In this document: piece by piece, positions 16,521-24,927 of the stretch | Layout: each line of letters begins with the position of its first letter | Position numbering within the stretch: position 1 is the stretch's first letter | NCBI GenBank assembly: GCA_019114465.1 | Contig: DXFM01000003.1 | Coordinates: forward strand, 124,001-188,000 | DNA from: Candidatus Lachnoclostridium avicola | Lineage (GTDB): Bacteria; Bacillota; Clostridia; Lachnospirales; Lachnospiraceae | Length of the DNA: 64,000 bases | Reading direction: 5' to 3' | Notes under the pieces: generated by a model | Seen by the model: the letters and a program-made list of their open reading frames with translations, nothing else | The model's database searches: none | Told to the model about the DNA's origin: nothing | Translations under genes and position numbers: made by a program

Positions 16521-16521
16521 G

Positions 16522-16607
16522 CGCGATAAGCCCGGCATGCAGCTGCCGCCCTGGGAGGTGCCTGCACATCCGGGGCGGCAGATATATGCCGGGCAACGGA
16601 CAGCGAA
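16522..16607 (+). repeat. GC-rich hairpin dispersed repeat, copy 1
   Basis: Begins CGCGA right after the T-run. Outer arms are GCCCGGCAT (16530-16538) and ATGCCGGGC (16586-16594), inner arms CTGCCGCCC and GGGCGGCAG, and the tail is CGGACAG. The same ordered blocks occur at 31281-31343. It lies inside the 5' leader between the riboswitch terminator and thiX. Confidence 0.7.
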
Positions 16608-16613
16608 CAGCGC

Positions 16614-16661
16614 AGCTGTGAGCGGTTCGCCGCCCGGTGTGGGGAGCTGTGAGCGGTTCGC
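16614..16661 (+). repeat. 17-bp direct repeat in the thiX leader
   Basis: AGCTGTGAGCGGTTCGC occurs at 16614-16630 and again at 16645-16661 (31-bp period). AGCGAAC at 16602-16608 is complementary to part of both copies, so alternative hairpins are possible. Function unknown. Confidence 0.55.
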
Positions 16662-16729
16662 TGCCGGTATGCGGCGCCGTAAGCTGCCTGCCGACCGCGC
16701 CGTGACCTGGATGAAAAGAGGTGATACCA

Positions 16730-17485
16730 ATGAAAAATTGGAAAAAATGGGCTGCACCTGCCGGACTGATCCTGATTCTGATCCTTGTGTGGGAGCTGGC
16801 GGTGAGGGTGAACGGGATTCCCCTTTACGTTCTTCCGGCGCCCAGCCAGGTGATCCGCTCCCTGATCGCCGACCGCGCCACCCTGGCCGGCCATGCGGGG
16901 GTGACGGTGATGGAAGCCCTGGCCGGCATGGCCATCGCTCTGGTGCTGGCCCTGGCGCTGGGCATGGCCATGGACGCCTTCCCGGCGGTAAAGAACGGGC
17001 TTTACCCCATCCTGGTGGTAACCCAGACAGTGCCCATGATCGTGCTGGCCCCCATTCTCATCATCTATCTGGGATTCGGGCTGACGCCGAAGATCCTGAC
17101 GGTGGTGCTCATGTGCTTTTTCCCCATAGTGGTCAGCTTTACCGACGCCATGGGGCAGATGGATGAGGAGTATGTCCACCTGGTGCGCTCCTTTGGAGCG
17201 GGGAAATGGCAGGTGTACCGGCTGGTGAAGATTCCGGCGGCAGTGCCGGGGCTGGTCTCCGGCCTGAAGGTGGCGGCCACCTACAGCATCAGCGGAGCTG
17301 TGGTGGGAGAATGGATCGGAGCCCAGAGCGGACTGGGGTATTATCTGATCCGGGTAAAAAACAGCTATATGCTGGACAAAGTATTTGCCTGCGTTCTGGT
17401 GATTGTGGCTCTGAGCCTGTGCATGAACGGGGTAATCCGTCTGTATCAGATGGTTTCCATGCCCTACGGGGAGAAAAAAGATTGA
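16730..17485 (+). CDS. thiX: thiamine-precursor ABC transporter permease (ThiX-like)
   Basis: A 251-residue permease of the SsuC/TauC/ThiX type with about six membrane helices. The EAA loop is seen in LVRSFGAGKWQVYRLVKIPAAVPGLVSGLKVA (about residues 145-177). The ATG at 16730 is chosen because AGAGGTG precedes it at 16717-16723; the upstream GTG is part of that site. The TPP riboswitch in its leader and the NMT1-like binding protein behind it argue for import of a hydroxymethylpyrimidine-type thiamine precursor. That is inference by context, since the permease fold alone would also fit sulfonates. Confidence 0.88.
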   Translation: MKNWKKWAAPAGLILILILVWELAVRVNGIPLYVLPAPSQVIRSLIADRATLAGHAGVTVMEALAGMAIALVLALALGMAMDAFPAVKNGLYPILVVTQTVPMIVLAPILIIYLGFGLTPKILTVVLMCFFPIVVSFTDAMGQMDEEYVHLVRSFGAGKWQVYRLVKIPAAVPGLVSGLKVAATYSISGAVVGEWIGAQSGLGYYLIRVKNSYMLDKVFACVLVIVALSLCMNGVIRLYQMVSMPYGEKKD

Positions 17486-17509
17486 GAAAATCAGAGGAGG
17501 AGTAAGTCA

Positions 17510-18622
17510 ATGAGAAAAACAGGAAGATTCTGTGCCGCGGCGCTGTGCGCGGCCATGGTGATGGCAGCGGCAGGCTGCGGCAGTGAGAGCGGGGAGACCG
17601 CGGCGGCTGGAAGCGCGGCAGGCGCAGACAACGCCGTTTCCCAGGAGACGTCGGCCGGAGAAGAGAACGGCGGCGAAGCCGGCGGCACGGAGGCCGGAGA
17701 GGACGGGGCTCTGGAGGATGTGACCGTGATTCTGGACTACGTGGCCAACACCAACCACACGGGAATGTACGTGGCTCTGGACAAGGGCTACTATGAGGAG
17801 CAGGGACTGAACGTGAACATCGTGGAGCCCACGGAGGGGGCTACCGCCACTCTGGTGGCTGTGGGAAAGGGGGATTTCGGCATCAGCTATCAGGAGGATG
17901 TGACCATCGCCCTGGCTTCTGAGGATCCCCTGCCCATTAAGGCCATCGCCACCCTGATCCAGCACAACACGTCCGGATTTGTGTCTTACGCCGACAAGAA
18001 CATTACTTCCCCGGCGGATTTTGAGGGAAAGACCTATGCCGGATGGGGCGGACCGGGGGAGAGCGCCGTGCTGAACGCGGTGATGACCCAGGCAGGAGCG
18101 GATTTCTCCAAGTTGAACATCATCACCTCCGACGGTGCGGGATTTGCGGCACTGGAGAACCAGGTGGACATTATGTGGTTCTTTGAGGCCTGGGACAACA
18201 TTCAGTGCGAACTGGCGAATTTCCCCATCAATTATATGCCTCTGCGGGAGCTGGACGAGCGCCTGGACTACTATACTCCGGTGATTATCGCCAGCGATGA
18301 GACTCTGGAACAGAATCCGGAGATGGTGCGTCGGTTCCTGGCTGCCACGGAGGAGGGCTACCTCTACGCCATAGAGAATCCGGAGGAGAGCGCTGAGATT
18401 CTCCACAAATATGCGCCGGACTACAGCATGGATCTGTTAAGCCGTTCTCAGGCATATCTGGCAGACAAGTACATGGAGGACAGCGACACCTGGGGAACCA
18501 TGAAGGACAGCGTGTGGGACAACTATACGGATTTCATGGTGGAATACGGAGTGATCGACAAGGACATCCCGGCGGCGGACTGCTATACCAATGAGTTCCT
18601 GCCGTCGGCGGACGCACAGTAA
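17510..18622 (+). CDS. thiY: thiamine-precursor ABC transporter binding lipoprotein (ThiY-like, NMT1/THI5 fold)
   Basis: A 370-residue lipoprotein: lipobox AAGC with Cys23, then a Gly/Ala/Glu-rich linker to about residue 60. An NMT1/THI5-like periplasmic-binding domain follows (VTVILDYVANTNHTGMYVALDKGYYEEQGL, VGKGDFGISYQEDVTIA, AGWGGPGESAVLNAVM). The YANTNHTG/GYY opening is characteristic of binders of formylaminopyrimidine or hydroxymethylpyrimidine. AGGAGGAG precedes the ATG. It is the second gene of the riboswitch operon, 24 nt after thiX. Confidence 0.9.
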   Translation: MRKTGRFCAAALCAAMVMAAAGCGSESGETAAAGSAAGADNAVSQETSAGEENGGEAGGTEAGEDGALEDVTVILDYVANTNHTGMYVALDKGYYEEQGLNVNIVEPTEGATATLVAVGKGDFGISYQEDVTIALASEDPLPIKAIATLIQHNTSGFVSYADKNITSPADFEGKTYAGWGGPGESAVLNAVMTQAGADFSKLNIITSDGAGFAALENQVDIMWFFEAWDNIQCELANFPINYMPLRELDERLDYYTPVIIASDETLEQNPEMVRRFLAATEEGYLYAIENPEESAEILHKYAPDYSMDLLSRSQAYLADKYMEDSDTWGTMKDSVWDNYTDFMVEYGVIDKDIPAADCYTNEFLPSADAQ

Positions 18623-18636
18623 GGAGGTCTGACCAT

Positions 18637-19416
18637 ATGAAGCTGGAGATTTCCGGCCTGTCCTTCTCCTACAGCGACCGGGATGTGCTGGACCAGCTGG
18701 ACATCCAGGTGGGAGAAGGGGAGTTTGTGAGCATTCTGGGAGCCTCCGGATGCGGGAAGTCCACGATTCTGAAGCTGCTGACGGGAGTGCTCACCCCTGC
18801 GGCGGGAAGAATCGCTGTGGACGGAGAGGAGATTCACGGAATGACGGGGCATTTTGCCTACATGCCTCAGAATGACCTGCTGTTTCCCTGGAAGACCATT
18901 CTGGATAACGTGTGCCTTTACGGCAGGATCCACGGCACCATGGACAGCGCCAGAAAGGAGGCCAGGGAAAATATGGCGGCCTTCGGCCTGGCCGGCTATG
19001 AGGATGCTTATCCCTCCTCTCTGTCAGGAGGAATGAGGCAGAGAGCCGCCTTCCTGCGCACTGCTCTGTGCAAATCGGAGATCCTTCTGCTGGACGAGCC
19101 CTTCGGCGCCCTGGATGTGATCACCAGGGGAGAGATGCAGGACTGGCTGCTCTCCATGCGGAAGAAGATGAACCGAACAGTGGTGCTGGTGACCCATGAC
19201 ATGGATGAGGCCATCTATCTCTCCGACCGGATCCTGATCCTGGGCGGCCGGCCCTCCCGGGTGATCTGCCAGCTGACCCCGGAGACTCCGGCGGAGGGGC
19301 GCAGCCGGGACTGGCTCTACGGCCAGGGAGAGCTGCGCAGGCGGATCCACCGGGAGATTATGGGAGACGGGGATGCCCGGGAGAGGGAATCCTCCGCCGG
19401 AAAGGAGCGGTCATGA
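18637..19416 (+). CDS. thiZ: thiamine-precursor ABC transporter ATPase (ThiZ-like)
   Basis: A 259-residue ABC ATPase of the SsuB/TauB/ThiZ group. Motifs: Walker A GASGCGKST, Q-loop YMPQNDLLFPW, signature LSGGMRQR, Walker B ILLLDEPFGALD, H-loop VTHDMDEA. AAGGAGG lies ahead of the ATG. Its stop overlaps the start of the TatD-like gene in an ATGA, so the two are translationally coupled. Confidence 0.92.
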   Translation: MKLEISGLSFSYSDRDVLDQLDIQVGEGEFVSILGASGCGKSTILKLLTGVLTPAAGRIAVDGEEIHGMTGHFAYMPQNDLLFPWKTILDNVCLYGRIHGTMDSARKEARENMAAFGLAGYEDAYPSSLSGGMRQRAAFLRTALCKSEILLLDEPFGALDVITRGEMQDWLLSMRKKMNRTVVLVTHDMDEAIYLSDRILILGGRPSRVICQLTPETPAEGRSRDWLYGQGELRRRIHREIMGDGDARERESSAGKERS

Positions 19417-20126
19417 GACGGATTTACGACGGCCATGCCCACCTGGGGACGGAAGAAGAGAGACGGTACCGGGAGAGAGAAGGGATTGTGACCATGATCT
19501 GCGCCGGGGACAGGGCGGAGGCGGAAGCTCTGAACCGCCTGTCCGGAGACTGGATCGTAAAGGCCTGCGGTCTCCATCCGTGGAAGGCGGATCTGGGGGC
19601 TCTGGCTGCCCTGGAACCCTGGCTGGAGCGCGCCGGGATCATCGGGGAGATCGGCCTGGACTCGGTGTGGTGCCAGGTGGAAATGGATGTGCAGCGGCAG
19701 GTATTTCGCCGCCAGCTGGCTCTGGCTGCCGGGCGGAAACGGCCGGCGGTCCTCCACGTGAAAGGAATGGAGCGGGAGGCGGCGGAGACGATCCGGGATT
19801 ATCCCGGCCGCTATCTGGTTCACTGGTATTCCGACATGGACGGACTGGACGCCTATCTGGACCAGGACTGCTATTTTACCGTGGGGCCGGATGTGGAACA
19901 GAATCCGGCGGTGCAGCAGGTGGCGGAGCGGGCGGATCTTACCCGTCTGCTGGTGGAAACCGACGGATTTTCCGCGATACAGTGGGCTCTGGGGGAGGAT
20001 TTCCCCTTAAAGGACCTGCGGAGAGCGCTGGAAAACAGTCTGCGGTGGATCGCCCGGGTGAAGGGCGTGACGGAAGATTATGCGGCAGGACAGATAGAAG
20101 AGAATTTCTGGAGATTTGCGGAATAA
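19413..20126 (+). CDS. TatD-like metal-dependent hydrolase
   Basis: A 237-residue TIM-barrel hydrolase of the TatD/amidohydrolase superfamily. Metal-ligand motifs appear in order: YDGHAHLG (H-x-H), GLHPWK, GEIGLDSVW, AVLHVKGM, YLVHWYSDM and LLVETDG. TatD proteins are usually DNases or of unknown specificity. This one is divergent and shorter than the usual 255-265 residues, and is translationally coupled to thiZ within a TPP-riboswitch operon. That placement raises the possibility that it hydrolyses an imported thiamine-related compound, which is inference only. The strong terminator right after it closes the operon. Confidence 0.85.
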   Translation: MRRIYDGHAHLGTEEERRYREREGIVTMICAGDRAEAEALNRLSGDWIVKACGLHPWKADLGALAALEPWLERAGIIGEIGLDSVWCQVEMDVQRQVFRRQLALAAGRKRPAVLHVKGMEREAAETIRDYPGRYLVHWYSDMDGLDAYLDQDCYFTVGPDVEQNPAVQQVAERADLTRLLVETDGFSAIQWALGEDFPLKDLRRALENSLRWIARVKGVTEDYAAGQIEENFWRFAE

Positions 20127-20131
20127 GGCAG

Positions 20132-20186
20132 AGGCCCGGCCGGCGGAGCTTTTCCAAAGAGGAAGCTTCGCCGGCCGGGCCTTTTT
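20132..20186 (+). terminator. very strong intrinsic terminator
   Basis: A 14-bp GC-rich stem (20132-20145 with 20169-20182) extended by GAGCTT/AAGCTTC, then T5. It separates the thiamine operon from convergent coaX. Confidence 0.92.
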
Positions 20187-20217
20187 CGAAATTCCGGTTC
20201 CCGTAAGGGGGCTGGAT

Positions 20218-20988
20218 TTATGCCTTTTTGTTTTTCTGGTACAGGATAAACAATCCTTTCAGCAGAAGGGCGTTGTCGATGATAATGTCGTGGCGGCACA
20301 GGGGCATGACAAAGCGGGACAGTCCGCCGGTGGCGATCACTGTGGTCTTCTGACCCAGCTCGTCCTCCATCCGGTCGATGATGCCGTCGATCATGGCGGC
20401 GGTGCCGTACATGATGCCGGAGCGCATGCAGTCGATGGTGTTTTTTCCGATGATCTTTCCCGGGGTCTCCAGACTGATCTGGGGCAGCTGGGCGGTGCGG
20501 CTGCTGAGGGTGTCCAGGGAGATCTTAAGGCCCGGAAGGATCACGCCGCCGATGTAGTTGCCCGCCGGATCGATGACGGACATGGTGGTGGCAGTGCCCA
20601 TGTCAATGATAATGAGGGGGGCCGGGTACTCCTTCAGGGCGGCCACCGCGTCCACGATCATATCGCTTCCTGTGGTCTTCGGGTTGTCCATGATGATGTT
20701 TAAGCCGGTCTTCATGCCGGAACCCACCAGAAGAGGAGTTTTTCCCGTGATCTTTTTGATGGCGGTGGTCAGGGTGTTGTTTAAGGGCGGCACCACGGAG
20801 GAGATAATGGTTCCCTCGATGGAGGACACTTCAATCCCGTGGATTTCCAGAATGTTTTTGATGGAGATGGCATACTCCAGGTTGGTTTTGTTCCGGTCGG
20901 TGGTGAGCCGCTCTTCAAAGTAAATGCGGCTGCTGTCAATGCCGCCGACCACGATGTTGCTGTTTCCCATGTCAATAGCCAGGATCAT
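20218..20988 (-). CDS. coaX: type III pantothenate kinase
   Basis: A 256-residue enzyme that phosphorylates pantothenate with ATP, the first step of CoA synthesis. It belongs to the ASKHA fold: phosphate-1 motif AIDMGNSN at the N-terminus, catalytic/substrate region TTGSDMIVDAVAAL, phosphate-2 IIDMGTATT, GGVILPGLKISLD, and adenosine motif VIATGGLSRF. The ATG at 20988 has GGAGTTCCTT-type upstream sequence (AAAGGAG on the minus strand). It is divergent from coaBC across a 93-bp spacer, so both CoA genes may share control. Confidence 0.95.
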   Translation of the reverse strand: MILAIDMGNSNIVVGGIDSSRIYFEERLTTDRNKTNLEYAISIKNILEIHGIEVSSIEGTIISSVVPPLNNTLTTAIKKITGKTPLLVGSGMKTGLNIIMDNPKTTGSDMIVDAVAALKEYPAPLIIIDMGTATTMSVIDPAGNYIGGVILPGLKISLDTLSSRTAQLPQISLETPGKIIGKNTIDCMRSGIMYGTAAMIDGIIDRMEDELGQKTTVIATGGLSRFVMPLCRHDIIIDNALLLKGLFILYQKNKKA

Positions 20989-21081
20989 AAAGGAACTCCT
21001 TTCAAATGGCTGAAAACCATGATATACTTATTCTCATAGTTTTATACCATATTTGTGAAAAAAACTCAATGGGAGGCAGTT

Positions 21082-22281
21082 ATGTTAAAAGGAAAAACCG
21101 TAGTACTGGGAGTGACCGGCAGCATCGCCGCGTACAAGATCGCCAGTCTGGCCAGCATGCTGAAAAAGCAGGGGGCGGACGTGGAAGTAATTATGACGAA
21201 AAACGCCGTCAATTTCATCAATCCCATTACTTTTGAGAGCCTGACGGGGAACAAATGTCTGGTGGACACTTTTGACCGGAATTTTCAGTTCAGCGTGGAG
21301 CATGTGGCCCTGGCCAAGCGGGCGGATGTATTTCTCATCGCCCCGGCGTCGGCCAACGTGATCGCGAAGGTAGCCCACGGTCTGGCGGACGACATGCTCA
21401 CCACCACATTTCTGGCCTGCCAGTGCCCGAAGATCATCGCCCCGGCCATGAACACCAGGATGTACACCAACCCCATTCTCCAGGACAACTTAAAAATCTG
21501 TGAGAAATACGGGATGGAGGTCATCGCCCCGGCGGAGGGATATCTGGCCTGCGGGGACACAGGAGCCGGGAAGATGCCGGAGCCGGAGGAGCTGTTTGAC
21601 TATATTCTGAAGGCGGCCGCCTTCCCGAAGGACCTGGCGGGAAAGAAAATTCTGGTGACTGCCGGCGCCACCATGGAGGCCATTGACCCGGTGCGCTACA
21701 TCACCAACCATTCCACCGGGAAAATGGGATACGCTGTGGCGAAGGCGGCCGCCCTGCGCGGAGCGGAGGTGACCCTGGTGTCAGCTCACACGGAGGTGGC
21801 GCCGCCCCGGTTTGTGAAGCTGGTGCAGGTGACCAGCGCCAGGGACATGTTTGAGGCGGTGAAGGCCGCGGCAGCGGACCAGGATGTGATCGTGAAGGCG
21901 GCGGCGGTGGCGGACTACCGGCCGGCGGAGGTTTCCGACCAGAAAGTGAAGAAAAAGGACGGGGATCTCTCCATCCGTCTGGAGCGGACGGACGACATCC
22001 TGGCCTGGCTGGGAGACCACAGGAGAGAGGGGCAGTTCCTCTGCGGCTTCTCCATGGAGACGGAGCATATGCTGGAAAATTCCCGGGCAAAGTTAGAAAA
22101 GAAGCATCTGGACATGATCGTGGCCAACAACCTGAAGGTGGAAGGCGCGGGATTCGGCTTGGACACCAATGTGGTGACTCTGATCACCGGGGATAGGGAG
22201 CTGGAGCTTCCGAAGCTGACCAAGGATGAGGTGGCCCACCGGCTTCTGGACTTCATTCTGGAGGAGACGGAGAAAAGATGA
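21082..22281 (+). CDS. coaBC: phosphopantothenoylcysteine decarboxylase / phosphopantothenate-cysteine ligase
   Basis: A 399-residue bifunctional flavoenzyme. The N-terminal CoaC half has GVTGSIAAYK, the FMN/active His region VEHVALAKRADVFLIAPASAN, PAMNTRMY, and the catalytic Cys loop YLACGDTGAGKM. The C-terminal CoaB half has ITAGATMEAIDPVRYITNHS (read here as VTAGATMEAID), NHSTGKMG and KAAAVADYRP. It joins cysteine to 4'-phosphopantothenate and decarboxylates the product. The ATG at 21082 follows GGGAGG; a GTG 27 nt upstream has no such site. A weak promoter candidate (TTTCAA-17-TATACT, 21000-21028) lies upstream. The esterase gene starts in its stop codon. Confidence 0.95.
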   Translation: MLKGKTVVLGVTGSIAAYKIASLASMLKKQGADVEVIMTKNAVNFINPITFESLTGNKCLVDTFDRNFQFSVEHVALAKRADVFLIAPASANVIAKVAHGLADDMLTTTFLACQCPKIIAPAMNTRMYTNPILQDNLKICEKYGMEVIAPAEGYLACGDTGAGKMPEPEELFDYILKAAAFPKDLAGKKILVTAGATMEAIDPVRYITNHSTGKMGYAVAKAAALRGAEVTLVSAHTEVAPPRFVKLVQVTSARDMFEAVKAAAADQDVIVKAAAVADYRPAEVSDQKVKKKDGDLSIRLERTDDILAWLGDHRREGQFLCGFSMETEHMLENSRAKLEKKHLDMIVANNLKVEGAGFGLDTNVVTLITGDRELELPKLTKDEVAHRLLDFILEETEKR

Positions 22282-23114
22282 GGATTATAAAGGTTCCTGT
22301 GGAAGACGGCGTTCTCACCGGGTATCTCAGGGATACCCAGGAGTTTGAAAAAGAGCGGCTTCGGCCGGCGGTGGTGATCTGCCCCGGCGGTTCCTACGCG
22401 GAGTGCTCCGGCCGGGAGGGAGAGCCCTACGCCCTGCGGTTTCTGACCATGGGGTATCAGGCCTTTGTCTTGGATTACAGCGTGGCACCGGTACGGTTTC
22501 CGGCAGCTCTTCTGGAGCTGGCCCGGGCGGTGGCCCTGGTGCGGGAGAAGGCGGATCAGTGGCAGATCGACCCAGAACAGATCTTTGTGTGCGGCTCCTC
22601 CGCCGGAGGCCATCTGGCAGGCTCCCTGGGCGTTCACTGGGACAAGAAATTTGTGCAGGAGGGCAGCGGAAGGAGCGGGGAAAAGATCCGGCCGGACGGT
22701 CTGATCCTCTGTTATCCGGTGATCACCGCCGGGGAGTACGCCCACGAAGGTTCCGTGAAAAATCTGCTGGGAGAGAGACGGGAGGACCGGGAACTGCTGG
22801 ACCTGATCTCTTTGGAAAAACAGGCGGGCAGCCAGGTGCCGCCCACGTTCCTCTGGCACACGGCGGGAGACCGGACCGTGGGGGCGGAAAACAGCCTCCT
22901 CTTTGCCATGGCGTTAAAGCGGGCGGGGGTGGCTGTGGAGCTTCACCTCTTTTCCGGCGGGAGACACGCCATGGCTTTAGGAGATGAGGATACGGCCCTG
23001 GATCCGGAGGGAGAGTATGCCGATCCCGGGGTGGCGGAGTGGACCCGTCTGGCAGGGCTGTGGGTGAAGCGGCTTCGGAAGAACGGAGGACAGGCCGGGA
23101 TTTCCAGGGCTTAA
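22278..23114 (+). CDS. alpha/beta hydrolase (esterase/lipase-like)
   Basis: A 278-residue alpha/beta-hydrolase of the acetyl-esterase type. The oxyanion-hole region is VVICPGGSYAE, the nucleophile elbow is VCGSSAGGHLAG (Ser in GSSAG), an Asp is expected in WHTAGDRTVG, and the catalytic His is in FSGGRHAM. It lacks a signal peptide, so it is cytoplasmic. Its ATG overlaps the coaBC stop (ATGA), suggesting translational coupling, although no metabolic link to CoA synthesis is evident. Carbohydrate deacetylation is a common role for such proteins in gut Clostridia, but the substrate is not determined here. Confidence 0.85.
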   Translation: MRIIKVPVEDGVLTGYLRDTQEFEKERLRPAVVICPGGSYAECSGREGEPYALRFLTMGYQAFVLDYSVAPVRFPAALLELARAVALVREKADQWQIDPEQIFVCGSSAGGHLAGSLGVHWDKKFVQEGSGRSGEKIRPDGLILCYPVITAGEYAHEGSVKNLLGERREDRELLDLISLEKQAGSQVPPTFLWHTAGDRTVGAENSLLFAMALKRAGVAVELHLFSGGRHAMALGDEDTALDPEGEYADPGVAEWTRLAGLWVKRLRKNGGQAGISRA

Positions 23115-23127
23115 GTCCCGGGAACGG

Positions 23128-23156
23128 TTGACTTTCCTGGATTTTCATACTAGAAT
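23128..23156 (+). promoter_or_regulatory. promoter of prfC
   Basis: TTGACT (23128-23133), 17-bp spacer, TAGAAT (23151-23156). The predicted start (about 23163) falls on the first bases of the hairpin at 23162-23185. Confidence 0.75.
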
Positions 23157-23161
23157 GAAAC

Positions 23162-23185
23162 GGGCGTTTTTTCAGACGCCCTTTT
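23162..23185 (+). terminator. terminator-like hairpin overlapping the prfC transcription start
   Basis: GGGCGT/ACGCCC stem with an 8-nt loop and T4 tail. It can end the coaBC-esterase transcript, while for prfC transcripts it would form a 5'-terminal stem-loop. A second hairpin, CCGGCAG/CTGCCGG (23204-23222), follows in the leader. Confidence 0.65.
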
Positions 23186-23255
23186 ATTTGGCTGAACAAA
23201 AATCCGGCAGAAGACCTGCCGGGACACTCATTTTTTATATACGGAGGAAATACCC

Positions 23256-24848
23256 TTGGCAAATATTGCGGAAGAAATTAAGAGAAGAAGAACCTTTGCG
23301 ATCATCTCCCACCCGGACGCGGGAAAGACGACCCTGACGGAGAAATTCCTGCTCTACGGCGGAGCCATCAACCTGGCCGGAACTGTAAAGGGAAGAAAGG
23401 CCACAAAGCACGCCGTGTCCGACTGGATGGAGATTGAGAAGGAGAGAGGAATCTCCGTCACCTCATCGGTGCTGCAGTTTAACTATGAGGGATACTGCAT
23501 CAACATTCTGGACACTCCGGGACACCAGGACTTCTCCGAGGACACCTACCGGACTTTGATGGCGGCGGACTCAGCGGTCATGGTCATCGACGGATCCAAG
23601 GGTGTGGAGGCCCAGACCATCAAGCTGTTTAAGGTCTGCGTCATGAGGGGAATCCCCATCTTCACCTTCATCAACAAGATGGACCGGGAGGCCAGAGATC
23701 CCTTTGAGCTGATGAGCGAGATCGAGAGCGTGCTGGGAATCCGCACCTGCCCGATCAACTGGCCCATCGGCTGCGGAAAGAATTTCAAGGGCGTGTACGA
23801 CCGGGCCACCAGGAAAATCACCACGTTCACGGCGGCCATGGGAGGCCAGAAGGAGGTGGCGTCCCAGGAGTTTGAGCTGGAGGGAACGGATGTGGAGTCG
23901 GTGATCGGACCGATCTACCATCAGCAGCTCATGGACGACATCGAACTGCTGGACGGAGCCAGCGACGAGTTTGACCAGGAGAAGGTGAGCGCCGGAAAGC
24001 TCTCCCCCGTGTTCTTCGGTTCCGCTCTCACCAACTTCGGCGTGGAGACTTTCCTGGAGCACTTCCTGAAGATGACCACTCCGCCTCTGCCCAGAAAGGC
24101 CATCACCCGGGTGGTGGATCCCTTTGAGGATCAGTTTTCCGCCTTTGTGTTCAAGATTCAGGCCAACATGAACAAGGCCCACCGGGACCGGATCGCCTTC
24201 ATGCGCATTGTGTCCGGACGGTTTGAGGCGGGCATGGAGGTCAACCATGTGCAGGGCGGGAAGAAGATCCGCCTGTCCCAGCCCCAGCAGATGATGGCCC
24301 AGGACCGGAAGATCGTGGAGGAAGCCTACGCCGGGGATATTATCGGTGTGTTCGACCCGGGCATTTTCTCCATCGGAGACACCCTGTGCAGTTCCAGCGA
24401 GAAATTTGAGTTTGAGGGAATTCCCACCTTCGCGCCGGAGCATTTTGCCCGGGTGCGCCAGGTGGACACCATGAAGCGGAAGCAGTTTTTAAAAGGTGTG
24501 AATCAGATCGCCCAGGAGGGCGCCATCCAGATCTTCCAGGAGTACAACACGGGCATGGAGGAGATCATCGTGGGCGTAGTGGGAGAACTGCAGTTTGAGG
24601 TGTTGACTTACCGCCTGCAGAATGAGTACAATGTAGAGGTGAAGCTGGATAAGCTGCCCTATGAGTACATCCGCTGGGTGGACAACGCCAGCCAGGTGGA
24701 TGTGGCAAAGATCCAGGGAACTTCCGACATGAAGCGGATCATGGATCTGAAGGGCAACCCGCTGCTGCTCTTTGTCAACAGCTGGAGCGTGGGCATGGTG
24801 CTGGAGAGAAATCCGGGACTGGTGCTCAGCGAATTCGGCAGAAACTGA
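23256..24848 (+). CDS. prfC: peptide chain release factor 3
   Basis: A 530-residue translational GTPase that recycles RF1/RF2 from the ribosome after termination. G-motifs: G1 ISHPDAGKTT, G2 region ERGISVTSSVLQF, G3 DTPGHQDFSEDTYRTL, G4 NKMDRE. The RF3-specific insert FTAAMGGQKEVASQEFELEG-type segment and C-terminal domains follow. The length matches RF3 (about 530) and not EF-G (about 690). It starts with TTG at 23256, with GGAGG 8 nt upstream. It has its own promoter at 23128. Confidence 0.96.
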   Translation: MANIAEEIKRRRTFAIISHPDAGKTTLTEKFLLYGGAINLAGTVKGRKATKHAVSDWMEIEKERGISVTSSVLQFNYEGYCINILDTPGHQDFSEDTYRTLMAADSAVMVIDGSKGVEAQTIKLFKVCVMRGIPIFTFINKMDREARDPFELMSEIESVLGIRTCPINWPIGCGKNFKGVYDRATRKITTFTAAMGGQKEVASQEFELEGTDVESVIGPIYHQQLMDDIELLDGASDEFDQEKVSAGKLSPVFFGSALTNFGVETFLEHFLKMTTPPLPRKAITRVVDPFEDQFSAFVFKIQANMNKAHRDRIAFMRIVSGRFEAGMEVNHVQGGKKIRLSQPQQMMAQDRKIVEEAYAGDIIGVFDPGIFSIGDTLCSSSEKFEFEGIPTFAPEHFARVRQVDTMKRKQFLKGVNQIAQEGAIQIFQEYNTGMEEIIVGVVGELQFEVLTYRLQNEYNVEVKLDKLPYEYIRWVDNASQVDVAKIQGTSDMKRIMDLKGNPLLLFVNSWSVGMVLERNPGLVLSEFGRN

Positions 24849-24927
24849 CGGCGGACGGATATCCGGCGGCATGAGAAGTGGGCCTGATCGTTCCGGAAAC
24901 GGGCGGCAGGCAGAAAGGATGGAAGGT

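Noticed and set aside
16522-16661. CRISPR-like array
   Set aside because: Only two 17-bp direct repeats with a single short spacer and no cas gene; better explained as part of a repeat-rich leader.
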